DNA of 64,000 nucleotides from Flavobacteriales bacterium (GTDB lineage: Bacteria > Bacteroidota > Bacteroidia > Flavobacteriales_F > PHOS-HE28): NCBI GenBank assembly GCA_016703105.1, contig JADJCS010000020.1, positions 124,001 through 188,000 of the forward strand, written 5' to 3'. The notes under the pieces are model-generated. The model was not told the origin of the DNA and searched no databases. It saw nothing but the letters and a program-made list of their open reading frames with translations. The position numbers and the translations under genes are program-made. Below are positions 1 to 8,986 of this stretch, in pieces (position 1 is the stretch's first letter; each line of letters opens with the position of its first letter).

Positions 1-258
1 GGCAAGGGCGTACACGAGAAGGGCGTTGACAAGAAAACGGGCAAGACGCTCGTGGCCATCGACAAGCGCTACTACCGCCCTGCGGAAGTGGATCATCTGG
101 AAGGGGACCCGCGCAAGGCACAACGCGTGCTGGGCTGGAAGCACAAGTACGACCTGAAGGCCCTGGTGAAGGAGATGGTGCAGAGCGATGTGGAACTCTT
201 CAAGCGCGACGTTTACCTCAAGAAAGGAGGACACAAGATCCTGCATGAGCAGGAATGA
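1..258 (+). CDS. gmd: GDP-mannose 4,6-dehydratase, C-terminal fragment
   Basis: Only the last 85 codons are in the window; the frame is open from base 1, so the start lies upstream. The visible end contains YYRPAEVDHLEGDP followed by ARxxLGW, the characteristic C-terminal stretch of GDP-mannose 4,6-dehydratase (short-chain dehydrogenase superfamily), which in the family binds the GDP-sugar and places the terminal helices. The enzyme converts GDP-mannose to GDP-4-keto-6-deoxymannose. The next gene, 128 bases downstream on the same strand, is GDP-L-fucose synthase, the enzyme that uses this product, which strongly supports the call. The GTG at base 52 is internal and not a real start. Confidence 0.88.
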   Translation, partial: GKGVHEKGVDKKTGKTLVAIDKRYYRPAEVDHLEGDPRKAQRVLGWKHKYDLKALVKEMVQSDVELFKRDVYLKKGGHKILHEQE

Positions 259-363
259 TCGCGTAGCGATCATTCCGCAGGGGCGGAACATGTTCCGCCC
301 TTGAATGCAGGAACGCAAGACGCGATTCCGGGTCAACCCCGGGTCAAAAGCCCGGGGCGGAAT
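252..363. repeat. cluster of three inverted repeats between gmd and fcl
   Basis: Three perfect or near-perfect palindromes fill this gap. (1) 252-262 pairs with 266-276, an 11-bp stem with a GTA loop that overlaps the gmd stop codon. (2) 281-300 is a perfect 20-base palindrome, GGGCGGAACATGTTCCGCCC. (3) 325-330 pairs with 358-363 around an inner CCCCGGG/CCCGGGG stem (337-343 with 351-357). Sub-motifs such as GGAATGA and ATTCCG recur in the arms. No T-run follows, so it is not a classical terminator; it may act as a terminator or RNA-stability element, or be a small palindromic mobile repeat. Confidence 0.6.
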
Positions 364-386
364 GACAACGCCACAATGACAAGAAG

Positions 387-1325
387 ATGAACAAGACCGA
401 CAAGATCTACGTCGCAGGCCACCGTGGCATGGTAGGCTCGGCGATCGTTCGCCGCTTGCAGAAGGACGGCTTCTCCAACATCATCACGCGCACCAGCAAG
501 GAGCTGGACCTGAAGGAGCAGAGCGCCGTGCGTGACTTCTTCACGAGCGAGAAGCCCGATGTGGTGGTGCTGGCCGCGGCCAAGGTGGGCGGCATCCACG
601 CCAACAACGTGTACCGTGCGCAGTTCCTGTACGAGAACTTGATGATCGAGAGCAACGTGATCCACTCCGCGCACGAGAGCGGCACGAAGAAGCTGCTCTT
701 CCTCGGATCATCGTGCATCTATCCGAAGTTGGCGCCGCAGCCGCTGAAGGAGGAAAGCCTGCTCACCGGGCTCTTGGAGCAGACCAACGAACCTTACGCC
801 ATCGCCAAGATCGCGGGCATCAAACTGGCCGAGAGCTACCGCAGGCAGTACGGCAGCAACTTCATCAGCGCCATGCCCACGAACCTCTATGGGCCCAACG
901 ACAATTACGACCTGAACAACAGCCACGTGCTGCCTGCGCTCATCCGCAAGTTCCACACAGCGAAAGCCACGAACGCACCAAGTGTTGAAGTGTGGGGCAC
1001 GGGATCGCCGATGCGCGAGTTCCTGCACGTGGATGATCTCGCGGACGCCTGCTTCTTCCTCCTGCAGAACTACGACGAAGAGCTCTTCGTGAACATCGGC
1101 ACCGGCGTGGACCTCACGATCAAGGAACTGGCGGAGATGATCAAGGACATCGTGGGCTATTCCGGAGAACTGAAGTGGAACACCGAGAAGCCCGACGGCA
1201 CACCGAGGAAGCTCATGGATGTTTCGCGCCTGCACAACTTGGGGTGGAAGCACCGCATCGGGTTGCGTGAAGGGATCACGAGCGTCTACGCCGAGTTCGC
1301 GAAGAGCGAGATGGCGAAGGCCTAG
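387..1325 (+). CDS. fcl: GDP-L-fucose synthase
   Basis: A 312-residue extended short-chain dehydrogenase, the usual family length. The NADPH-binding GxxGxxG is at residues 11-17 (GHRGMVG) and the catalytic set is Ser108/109 (LGSSC), Tyr137 and Lys141 (YAIAK). The family carries out 3,5-epimerisation and 4-reduction of GDP-4-keto-6-deoxymannose to GDP-L-fucose in the cytoplasm. Directly downstream of gmd, so the pair makes GDP-fucose for surface polysaccharide or glycoprotein; the WecA-like transferase at 5.3 kb fits the same theme. Start is the ATG at 387. Also called wcaG. Confidence 0.95.
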   Translation: MNKTDKIYVAGHRGMVGSAIVRRLQKDGFSNIITRTSKELDLKEQSAVRDFFTSEKPDVVVLAAAKVGGIHANNVYRAQFLYENLMIESNVIHSAHESGTKKLLFLGSSCIYPKLAPQPLKEESLLTGLLEQTNEPYAIAKIAGIKLAESYRRQYGSNFISAMPTNLYGPNDNYDLNNSHVLPALIRKFHTAKATNAPSVEVWGTGSPMREFLHVDDLADACFFLLQNYDEELFVNIGTGVDLTIKELAEMIKDIVGYSGELKWNTEKPDGTPRKLMDVSRLHNLGWKHRIGLREGITSVYAEFAKSEMAKA

Positions 1326-1416
1326 AACCAATTCGGGAGCACCGTCCTTGGTGGACCTGCGCCCGTTGCATGTGGTCGTGTGGACGCACACGCGATCAAC
1401 GCGGCGCCATACGACC

Positions 1417-1424
1417 TATCTTGG
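1417..1424 (+). promoter_or_regulatory. putative Bacteroidota -7 box
   Basis: TATCTTGG fits the Bacteroidota -7 consensus TAnnTTTG with one mismatch and lies 51 bases before the cyclase ATG. A small hairpin, CGTGTG-GACG-CACACG at 1377-1392, lies just upstream. The 150-base gap 1326-1475 holds nothing else that was recognised. Confidence 0.4.
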
Positions 1425-1475
1425 CCAGGACCACGATCCAGCCCGGTCGGCAACTGACGCGATGCGGTCCTGAAC

Positions 1476-3665
1476 ATGCACGAGAAGAAGACGCGCCGCC
1501 TCGCGGCGATCATGTTCACCGACATCGTGGGGTATACCGCCCTGATGCACGGGGATGAGGCGGTGGCGACCACCGCTCGGGCGCGCCACCGGGCCGTGTT
1601 CCGGCAGCAACACGAACTGCATCATGGTGAGATCGTGCAGTACTACGGCGATGGTACGTTGAGCGTCTTCCAGAGCGCGATCGAGGCGGCGAAATGCGCG
1701 GTGGCCATCCAACGGCTGCTGCGGGAAGGAGAGCCACTGCCCTTGCGCATCGGCCTGCACATGGGCGACATCCTCTTCGACAGCACGGAGGTCTACGGCG
1801 ACGGGGTGAACATGGCCTCGCGGATCCAGAGCATGGGCGTGGCCGGGGCCGTGCTGCTATCCGGGAAATTGAACGACGAGCTCAGGAACCATGGCTATCT
1901 TCCAACTGTCTCCGCAGGGTTCTTCGACCTGAAGAACATCGCGCACCCGGTGGAGGTGTTCGCCATAGCCAGCGATGGTTTGGTGGTGCCCTCGCCGCAC
2001 GATCTGGCAGGCGGGCGCAAGTCCCCGGACAAGACCGTGGCCGTGCTGCCCTTCGTGAACATGAGCGCCAGTGCGGAGAACGAGTACTTCAGCGATGGGA
2101 TCACCGAGGAGATCATCAACGCGTTGGCCAAGGTGAAGAGCCTGAAGGTGACCTCCCGCACGTCCTCGTTCCACTTCAAGGGAAAGAACGTTCCCATCAA
2201 GCAGATCGGCAGGGACCTCAACGTGGCTACCATCCTGGAGGGCAGCGTGCGGCTGTCGGGTGACACCGTGCGCATCACCGCACAGCTGATCCAGGCCGAA
2301 CAGGATTTCCACTTCTGGTCGGAAACGTGGGACCGCAAACTGTCGAACATCTTCGAGGTGCAGGACGAGATCAGCCTGGTGATCGCCGAGAAGCTGCGGG
2401 AGCAGTTCGGCCACTTCGCCATACAGGAGCACCTGGTGGAGAAACAGACCGACAGCATCGACGCGTACGGGTATTTCCTGAAGGCGCAGTTCCATGCGAA
2501 CAAATGGAATCCCGCGGATGCCAGCGCCGCCATCGCGCTGTACGAGAAAGCGGTGGCGCTGGACCCTGGGCACACCGCATCGTATCTGGGCATGGCCCAT
2601 TGCTATGGCTTCCTCGCCACCAGTGGGGCCATACCCCCCGAGGAAGGTTGGGCCAAAGGCAGGCACGCCGCCAAGGAGGCGTTGCGCCTGGACCCCCGCT
2701 CAGCCGATGCCCACCATCTCCTGGCGCATCAGGCCTTTTTCGAAGCGAGCAACTTCGGGGAGGCCATGCGACATGCCCGGCAAGCGCTCGACCTGGAGCC
2801 GAACCACGTGGAGGCACACCGGTTCATGTGCTTTCTCCACAGCATGGCCGGCCACACGGAGCTGGCGCGCCCACACATGGAAGAAGTGCTGCGCCTGGAC
2901 CCCCTTTCGCAGTCGACGCTTTTCCACAACGCGTACTTCCACTACATGGCCCAGGACTTCGATGCGGCCCTGGAGCGGCTGGACCGATGCCTGGCCGAGA
3001 ACCGCATGAACTTCCCCGCGCACTACATCAAGTGCAACTGCCTGCTGATGATGGGCCGCTGCGATGAGGTGATCGCCTATTTCGGAACCATGCCGGCCGA
3101 ACTTGTCCTGCCCGCCAATCGCATCGGCTTGACCGGTCTCGCCCATGCGTTGAGCGGAAGAGCGGAACAGGCGATGAAGTGCTTTGAGGAATTGCTGCCG
3201 TTCACCGAAGGCTCGGCAGGCTACGGCGCCCAGTACTACGTCTTCCTCATGCGGGCCAATATGGGCGAGAAGGACCGGGCGTTCGAGTGGGTGCGCTATG
3301 CGCTGGACAACTCCATCTCCGTCTGCAATTTCGCCGACCCCTTGGTGAACGCCCTGAAGGACGATCCGCGCTACGCGGCCTTGCAAAAGGAGATCTATTT
3401 CGTTGCTCGTCCGGAGACCGCCGTGAAGGATGGAACGGAATCGACGGATGCGGACGCATCCGATCTCCTCGCGGTGCGCTTGTTGCGCCACATGAGCGAA
3501 CGCAAGCCCTACCTGGATCCCGCTTTGTCGTTGAGGTCGTTGGCGGACCAGCTGGATGTTCACCCGAACCAACTGTCCTGGTCGCTCCAAGAAGCGATGG
3601 GTAAGAACTTCAACGAGTTCATTGATGGGTACAGGGCGGGCGCCGTCGCCCCTCCGCGCCGATGA
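1476..3665 (+). CDS. class III adenylate/guanylate cyclase with TolB-like, TPR and truncated AraC regions
   Basis: Multidomain protein of 729 residues. Residues about 8-165 are a class III nucleotide cyclase domain: FTDIVGYT with metal Asp16, YYGDG with Asp59, and transition-state Asn112/Arg116 (NMASR). The position that often carries the purine-contacting Lys appears to be Gln55, so ATP/GTP choice cannot be read. Residues about 186-320 (AVLPFVNMS, SDGITEEI, ILEGSVR) match the TolB/FlgO-like domain common in such regulators. About 345-620 are TPR-like helices. The C-terminus (about 680-729) looks like the first helix-turn-helix of an AraC domain (HPNQLSWSLQEAMGKNFNEF) but stops before the second HTH. 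No membrane segment, so probably cytoplasmic. Role inferred: cyclic-nucleotide or transcriptional signalling; target unknown. Confidence 0.75.
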   Translation: MHEKKTRRLAAIMFTDIVGYTALMHGDEAVATTARARHRAVFRQQHELHHGEIVQYYGDGTLSVFQSAIEAAKCAVAIQRLLREGEPLPLRIGLHMGDILFDSTEVYGDGVNMASRIQSMGVAGAVLLSGKLNDELRNHGYLPTVSAGFFDLKNIAHPVEVFAIASDGLVVPSPHDLAGGRKSPDKTVAVLPFVNMSASAENEYFSDGITEEIINALAKVKSLKVTSRTSSFHFKGKNVPIKQIGRDLNVATILEGSVRLSGDTVRITAQLIQAEQDFHFWSETWDRKLSNIFEVQDEISLVIAEKLREQFGHFAIQEHLVEKQTDSIDAYGYFLKAQFHANKWNPADASAAIALYEKAVALDPGHTASYLGMAHCYGFLATSGAIPPEEGWAKGRHAAKEALRLDPRSADAHHLLAHQAFFEASNFGEAMRHARQALDLEPNHVEAHRFMCFLHSMAGHTELARPHMEEVLRLDPLSQSTLFHNAYFHYMAQDFDAALERLDRCLAENRMNFPAHYIKCNCLLMMGRCDEVIAYFGTMPAELVLPANRIGLTGLAHALSGRAEQAMKCFEELLPFTEGSAGYGAQYYVFLMRANMGEKDRAFEWVRYALDNSISVCNFADPLVNALKDDPRYAALQKEIYFVARPETAVKDGTESTDADASDLLAVRLLRHMSERKPYLDPALSLRSLADQLDVHPNQLSWSLQEAMGKNFNEFIDGYRAGAVAPPRR

Positions 3666-3707
3666 TCATCGGCTCCGGTGCTCCATAAGCCGACGATCCC
3701 AGCCTGC

Positions 3708-3715
3708 TACCTTCG
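3708..3715 (+). promoter_or_regulatory. putative -7 box for the first Wzi-like gene
   Basis: TACCTTCG, a high-GC variant of the Bacteroidota -7 element, ends 14 bases before the ATG at 3730. The same octamer precedes the genes at 12340 and 62176, which strengthens it as a real promoter word in this genome. Confidence 0.5.
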
Positions 3716-3729
3716 GCGGGCTTTTCCAT

Positions 3730-5319
3730 ATGCGTAACGCGTTCCTCTTGTCGCTCTTCGTTGCGCTGTGCAACAGTGTTCTTGCTCAGCAGAACGACAT
3801 CCCGCTCCAGCGCGACATCTATCTGGATGTGGAGCGCAATGCGGCCTGCCGGACCGCACGCATACATAGTGGCATGAAGCCATTGATCCGGAGCCGTGCC
3901 GACCTCACGAACGTGATGGGACATCGCCCGGACAAGAGCCGGCGGTACTACTGGCTCACGGAAGTTCTCTTCAGGCGCCACCTGGTCCAAGTGCGCCAGC
4001 GCGAGGTGCGTATCGATGCCGACCTGCTGCTGGACCTGCAACTGGGCCAGGACTTCCGCGATGTATCCGGTTTTGCTGATACCACCCGGTTCTATCAGAA
4101 CACCCGCGGTTTCCGTGTGAGCGGCGACCTTGGCCCACGCTTCAGTTTCGAGAGTTCCTTCTATGAGAACCAGGTCATCTATCCACAGTACCTCTGGTCC
4201 TACACGCGGGATCGTGGCGTGGTGCCCGGTCAAGGGCGTACCAAACCCTTCAATGGAAGGGCGTATGACTTCGCTTGGGCCACGGGCAACATCAGTTGGA
4301 GCCCGCGCCGCAGCATCAATGTGCAGTTGGGTCAGGGCCGCCATTTCGTGGGCCACGGGTACCGCAGTATGCTGCTCGGTGACAACAGTGCCACCTATCC
4401 GTTCCTGAAGGTGAGCTATCTGGGATGGCAGGACCGATTGCAGTACACCACGATCCATGGTCGCCTGCAGATGCTACAACGACTGCCTGAGGAGAACATC
4501 ACGGATACGCTGTTCGAGACCAGCAGTGAGAGCCTGTTCTACTGGAAGCCTGTGAGCTTCCATCATCTCAGTGTCCACCTCGGACCAGTGGAACTGGGTC
4601 TTTTCGAAGCGAGTGTGTTCAAGGCCCTCGACAGCGCCGGTGCACGGCCCTTCAATGCGCTCACGATGAACCCGGTCATCGGCCTCAATACCGCATTGAA
4701 CGGGTTCGATGGGGATCACAAGCAAGTGCTGGGGATCGATCTGTGCGTGAAGATCACCGACAAACTCAACATTTACGGACAAGGGGTGACCGATGGCCCC
4801 GGCCGCTACGGATGGCAGGCCGGTTTCCGTTGGTTCGACCTTTTCGGCACCGACCTGCACTTGCAGATGGAGTACAACCACGCGAGCCCGTTCCTCTACA
4901 TGCAGCGCGATCGCCTGATGAACTACGCCCACACCCAGGAGGCGCTCGCGCATCCTTACGGCGCGTACTTCGACGAGGCGGTGGCCATTGTGGATTATCG
5001 CATCAAGGAGAAGGTGCTGTTACAGGCGAAGGTGAACCTGGCCACCTACCACCTCAACGGTCCGGATAGTCTGGGGAACAATTTCGGCTCTGACATATTA
5101 CGGAACGACCTGCCTGCGCTGGGTCCCATGGGCCCATTGGTACGGAACCTCACGTATGTCGACCTCAATGTGAGCTACCTCCTGAACCAGATGAGCAACA
5201 TGCGCTTCACGGTCGGTTATTGGATGCGGGACCTTACGCCCGCGCCCGACCAGCAGAACTCCGGCTACCTCTACGCCGCTTTCCGCATGGCGCTCTTCAA
5301 CCGCTATTACGACCTTTGA
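3730..5319 (+). CDS. Wzi-like outer membrane beta-barrel protein
   Basis: 529 residues beginning with a clear signal peptide (MRNAFLLSLFVALCNSVLAQ); the open frame extends upstream to 3556 but that part overlaps the preceding gene and lacks a signal, so the ATG at 3730 was chosen. Many alternating hydrophobic/aromatic strands (for example RHFVGHGYRSMLLGDN, YVDLNVSYLL) and a C-terminal aromatic strand ending in YYDL indicate an outer membrane barrel. Closest family recognised is the capsule-assembly Wzi-like group of Bacteroidota. It shares the motif GHGYRSMLLGDN and a late HASPFLYMQRDRLMNYAH-type block with the gene at 6442, so the two are paralogs flanking a WecA-like gene. Likely role: surface polysaccharide attachment or export; not proven. 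Confidence 0.6.
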   Translation: MRNAFLLSLFVALCNSVLAQQNDIPLQRDIYLDVERNAACRTARIHSGMKPLIRSRADLTNVMGHRPDKSRRYYWLTEVLFRRHLVQVRQREVRIDADLLLDLQLGQDFRDVSGFADTTRFYQNTRGFRVSGDLGPRFSFESSFYENQVIYPQYLWSYTRDRGVVPGQGRTKPFNGRAYDFAWATGNISWSPRRSINVQLGQGRHFVGHGYRSMLLGDNSATYPFLKVSYLGWQDRLQYTTIHGRLQMLQRLPEENITDTLFETSSESLFYWKPVSFHHLSVHLGPVELGLFEASVFKALDSAGARPFNALTMNPVIGLNTALNGFDGDHKQVLGIDLCVKITDKLNIYGQGVTDGPGRYGWQAGFRWFDLFGTDLHLQMEYNHASPFLYMQRDRLMNYAHTQEALAHPYGAYFDEAVAIVDYRIKEKVLLQAKVNLATYHLNGPDSLGNNFGSDILRNDLPALGPMGPLVRNLTYVDLNVSYLLNQMSNMRFTVGYWMRDLTPAPDQQNSGYLYAAFRMALFNRYYDL

Positions 5320-5326
5320 GCGCGTC

Positions 5327-6445
5327 GTGAAAGAGCACGGGTATATCCTCCTGTTGGGCGCGATCACCGCGTTCGTAGTGGTGTTGTTCACCATGCCGAG
5401 CTTGATCAAGGTGGCGCGGATGAAGCACCTGGTCGACGAACCCGGCGACGCACGCAAGGTGCATCACCGCAGTGTGCCTACGATCGGGGGCATCATCATT
5501 TTCGCCGCGGTCCTTTTCTCTTATGCGCTCTGGTTCCCCCAGGCCAAAATGCTCGCCATCGCCGGCACGGGCTACGAGGCGATGTACGTGGCCATGGGCA
5601 AGGCCTATACGGATTTCAAGTTCGTGCTCGCGGCGATGGTGCTGCTCTTCTTCATCGGTGTGAAGGATGATATCATCGGCTTCAGCCCGGTGAAGAAACT
5701 CGTGGGCCACATGATCGTGGGCTACATCCTGGTGATCATGGCCGGCATCCGGATCACCGGTATGCATGGGCTCTTTGGGGTCTATGAGCTTTCGGAACCG
5801 ATCAGCATCGCGTTGAGCTTTTTCACCTATGTGGTGCTGGTGAACGCCATGAACTTGATCGATGGGGTGGACGGCCTGGCCGGCGGCATCGGGCTCATCG
5901 CCTCCACCGTTTACGGCATGTGGCTCTATATGGCGGGTGATGTGGCCCTGGCACTGCTCGCCTTTACACTTTCCGGTGCTCTTGCGGGCTTTCTTGTGTT
6001 CAACTCCCATCCGGCCCGCATTTTCATGGGCGACAGTGGGTCGTTGATCATCGGGGCCATCCTCGCTGTTCTGGCCATGAAAGTGGTGGACCATGATACA
6101 AGCCGGTTGCCCACCTATTTGCGCATGATCCCAACGCCCATCTTCACCATGGCGGTGATCGCCTATCCGTTGGTGGACACCTTGCGGATATTCATCCATC
6201 GCTCCGCGCGGGGGGTGAGCCCTTTCGCAGCCGACAAGAACCACATTCATCATCGCCTCATGGACCTAGGCCTGGGCCATCGGGGCACCACCTTTATACT
6301 TTACGGCTATGCCCTGCTCATCGTGGGTCTCAGCCTGCTTACGCGCAAGTGGCACCCGAACGTAGGTCTGATGGTGCTGGGAAGCACCGCGTTGGTGCTG
6401 GCCCTGCTTCCTTTCGCCTTGCCGCTGAAGAAGCCCGCGCCATGA
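5327..6445 (+). CDS. MraY/WecA-like undecaprenyl-phosphate phosphoglycosyl transferase
   Basis: 372-residue polytopic membrane protein of glycosyltransferase family 4. Family motifs are all present: VHHRSVPTIGG near the N-terminus, the Asp pair DD114-115 (KDDIIGF), NLIDGVDGLAGG with Asp179 and Asp182, FMGDSGSL with Asp236, and the His motif HIHHR at 306-310 typical of the WecA/TagO branch rather than MraY. The enzyme moves a sugar-1-phosphate (often GlcNAc-1-P) from a UDP-sugar to undecaprenyl phosphate, the first step of lipid-linked glycan synthesis. Start is GTG at 5327, seven bases after the previous stop; its stop overlaps the next ATG (ATGA at 6442-6445), so it is translationally coupled to the second Wzi-like gene. 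Confidence 0.9.
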   Translation: MKEHGYILLLGAITAFVVVLFTMPSLIKVARMKHLVDEPGDARKVHHRSVPTIGGIIIFAAVLFSYALWFPQAKMLAIAGTGYEAMYVAMGKAYTDFKFVLAAMVLLFFIGVKDDIIGFSPVKKLVGHMIVGYILVIMAGIRITGMHGLFGVYELSEPISIALSFFTYVVLVNAMNLIDGVDGLAGGIGLIASTVYGMWLYMAGDVALALLAFTLSGALAGFLVFNSHPARIFMGDSGSLIIGAILAVLAMKVVDHDTSRLPTYLRMIPTPIFTMAVIAYPLVDTLRIFIHRSARGVSPFAADKNHIHHRLMDLGLGHRGTTFILYGYALLIVGLSLLTRKWHPNVGLMVLGSTALVLALLPFALPLKKPAP

Positions 6446-8041
6446 AGTGGATCGGTGCCCTTTTGATCGTGGGCATGCCTTCGTTGATCCTGGCCCAACC
6501 TGGGTTGTTCCCCTTGAGCCGGGCGATGGAAGCCCCGCACGCAGCGGTCATGCATCGGTACAAGGTGGACCGCCATACTGCGGTGAGACCCTACTTGCGT
6601 AGCGATCTGGCCACGCTGCCCGGTTCGGATAGTCTGCTGTCCGAGGGGGTGCTACCCTTTCTGGATCGCTGGGCGGGCAGGGACAGTTCCCGTTTCCGAG
6701 GCGGCCCCTTGCTCGACCTCAACGCAGGCCTCTCCAGCGGAAGGACCGCGCATGAGACCTATCGCCTGGGCGCGGGTTTCTGGGCCGAGGCCGCACCGCA
6801 CCGATCACTCACCCTGCATGTGGACGGTATGGCTTGGTCCGAGCGATTTCCCGAACACTTGGACAGCTTGGTGCAGGCCACGTCCGTCGCTCCCGGCGAA
6901 GGATACGCGTATGGTTCCGCGCCGGCTTATCTGCACTATGATTGGAACGCCCATGTGAACTGGACCACCTCCCGGTTCTTCAATATCACCGTGGGGCGCG
7001 GCAAGAATTTCTGGGGCGAAGGTTACCGTTCGCTGATGCTCTCGGACAACGCCTACAGCTATCCCTACTTGCGCATCGCCACCACGTTCTGGAAGGTGCG
7101 GTACGTGAACCTCTACGCGCTGATGGATGACATCCGCGGGGCCGACGGGGTGACAAGTGGCTTCCGCAAGAAGGCCACATCCATGCACTACTTGAGCTGC
7201 AACATCCATCCCCGCTTCAACTTCGGATTGTTCGAGGCGGTGGTGTGGCAAACGAACGATCCGGACCGCCCACGCGGGTTCGACATCAACTATTGGAACC
7301 CGGTGATCTTCTACCGTCCGGTGGAATTCGGCCTTGGCTCACCGGACAATGCCATTCTGGGGTTCGCGCTGAACGTGAAGGCCGGACACAACAGCCTCTT
7401 TTTACGGCCAACTCGTCCTCGATGAGTTCCTGTTGCGCGAGGTGCGCGGTGGCACGGGCTGGTTCGCCAACAAGCAGGGGTTCCAAGTGGGATGGGTGGG
7501 CTATGAGGTCTTTCAGCAACGGGGACTGGATGTCCGCGCCGAGTTCAACTACGTGCGGCCCTTCATGTACACGCATAGCGATACGCGCCAGAACTATGCG
7601 CACTTCAACCAACCGCTCGCGCATCCGTACGGCAGTAATTTCTATGAGGCGCTTGCCATGGTGGATTGGCGCAAAGGCCGTTGGAGCTTCCGCGAACACG
7701 TCGCTGTGGCGGTGATGGGCATGGATACCGGGACCTTTTCATGGGGCAGCAACATCTATAGGCCGGAGAACGATCGCCCCACACGCGACGAAGAAGGCCG
7801 GTTGGAGAACTACAACTACTACCTTGCCGATCCCGTGCAGGCCACTTTGTTCACCAACGAGGTGCGTGCGGCTTACGCCATCAGCGAGCGTGGTGGACTG
7901 CGGCTGGAGGCCGCCTACCAGTTCCGCAGCTGGGTGCCCGAGTTGGGTCGCACCCTGGTCCAAAGTTGGTTCCGCCTGGGTTTAGTGGCCCTGTTGCGCG
8001 ACCACAACTCGGATCAACAGGTGCGCGCGGTGCTTCCTTGA
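6442..8041 (+). CDS. Wzi-like outer membrane protein, frame-shifted in this sequence
   Basis: Two adjacent frames encode one protein: 6442-7398 (signal peptide MKWIGALLIVGMPSLILAQ, then GKNFWGEGYRSLMLSDNAY) and, one base out of register, 7405-8041 (GQLVLDEF, FMYTHSDTRQNYAHFNQ). The break is in a run of five T at 7399-7403; removing one T restores NSLFYGQLVLDEF and yields 532 residues, almost the length of the 529-residue paralog at 3730. Read literally the first part stops at 7425. The region is rich in barrel-like strands. Likely a sequencing error rather than a pseudogene, because no other lesion is seen. Probable role as for the paralog: capsule or surface glycan assembly at the outer membrane. 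Confidence 0.6.
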
Positions 8042-8063
8042 CCCGGGTGATCGGGGCAAGGGT

Positions 8064-8071
8064 TACTTTTG
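8064..8071 (+). promoter_or_regulatory. putative -7 box of the oxidase accessory cluster
   Basis: TACTTTTG is an exact match to TAnnTTTG; a TTG at 8038-8040 lies about where a -33 element is expected. It decides the start of the next gene: the TTG codon at 8069 falls inside the box and cannot be transcribed from here, favouring GTG 8090. Confidence 0.55.
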
Positions 8072-8089
8072 CGGCGCTTTCTTCGACAC

Positions 8090-8986
8090 GTGTCCCGCAC
8101 TACGACTTCCCCAGCCTCCGGCGCACAGGCGTCCTTCGTGCGCGATGTGGCCGCTCTTTTCAAGCTCCGGCTCACGAGTTTGGTGGTGTTCTCCGCCGGC
8201 CTTGGCTACCTGATGGGCCTTCCTGCCGGGACTTTTGATGGTTCTGGCCTCCTCCTGATGGTTCTTGCCGGGGTCCTGATCACCGGTGCGTCCAACGCTT
8301 TCAACCAGGTCTGGGAGGTGGACACGGACAGCCTGATGCAGCGCACTGCCGACCGCCCGCTCGTCCGCGGCAGCATGAGCAACGGCGTAGCGATGCTATC
8401 GGCCACTGTTGCGGCCTTGGCGGGCCTGGTGATCCTCTGGAGCGCTTTCGGTGTGCTTACCACCATCCTCGGTCTATTGAGCCTTTTCCTTTACGTCGCG
8501 CTCTACACCCCGCTGAAGCGGCACAGTCCCTGGGCCGTTTTTGTGGGGGCCTTCCCGGGTGCTTTCCCGCCGATGTTGGGCTACGTGGCCGCCACAGGCA
8601 GCTTCGGTCTAGGACCAGGATTGCTCTTCGCCATGCAGTTCATGTGGCAATTCCCACACTTCTGGGCCATCGCCTGGGTGTTGGAAGAGGACTACGCCCG
8701 CGCAGGGTTCCGTTTGCTGCCATCGCGCGGTGGTTCGGACCGGTCCAGTGCCTTCCTGATCCTGTTGTACACGCTTTTCGTGATCCCTGTGGGCATGCTC
8801 CCCTGGTTCTTCGGTCTCACCGGCGTGACCTCCATGGTCGTGGCTTTGCTCGCCGGCATGGTCATGCTGGTGCCTGCCTGGCAGTTGTACATGACCCGTG
8901 ACCGCAAGGACGCACGACGATTGATGTTCGCCAGCTTCATCTATCTCCCCGTGGTGCAACTCGCCTACGTGCTGGACAGGCTATGA
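8090..8986 (+). CDS. ctaB: protoheme IX farnesyltransferase (heme O synthase)
   Basis: 298 residues with about nine hydrophobic segments, a UbiA-superfamily prenyltransferase. The diagnostic Asp-rich loop is NAFNQVWEVDTD (residues 69-80) followed by MQRTADRPL, and a second conserved stretch reads TPLKRHSPWAVFVGAFPGA. The enzyme adds farnesyl to heme b to make heme O for heme-copper oxidases. GTG at 8090 is chosen because the upstream TTG at 8069 overlaps the promoter box; TTG remains possible. Its stop overlaps the next start (ATGA at 8983-8986), so it heads the oxidase subunit cluster. Also called cyoE. Confidence 0.93.
   Translation: MSRTTTSPASGAQASFVRDVAALFKLRLTSLVVFSAGLGYLMGLPAGTFDGSGLLLMVLAGVLITGASNAFNQVWEVDTDSLMQRTADRPLVRGSMSNGVAMLSATVAALAGLVILWSAFGVLTTILGLLSLFLYVALYTPLKRHSPWAVFVGAFPGAFPPMLGYVAATGSFGLGPGLLFAMQFMWQFPHFWAIAWVLEEDYARAGFRLLPSRGGSDRSSAFLILLYTLFVIPVGMLPWFFGLTGVTSMVVALLAGMVMLVPAWQLYMTRDRKDARRLMFASFIYLPVVQLAYVLDRL

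Noticed and set aside
3556..3729. N-terminal extension of the first Wzi-like frame
   Set aside because: It lies inside the cyclase gene in another frame and would bury the signal peptide that begins at 3730.
7399..7403. calling the second Wzi-like gene a true pseudogene
   Set aside because: A single T restores a protein of the paralog's length with no further damage, so error is more likely than decay.
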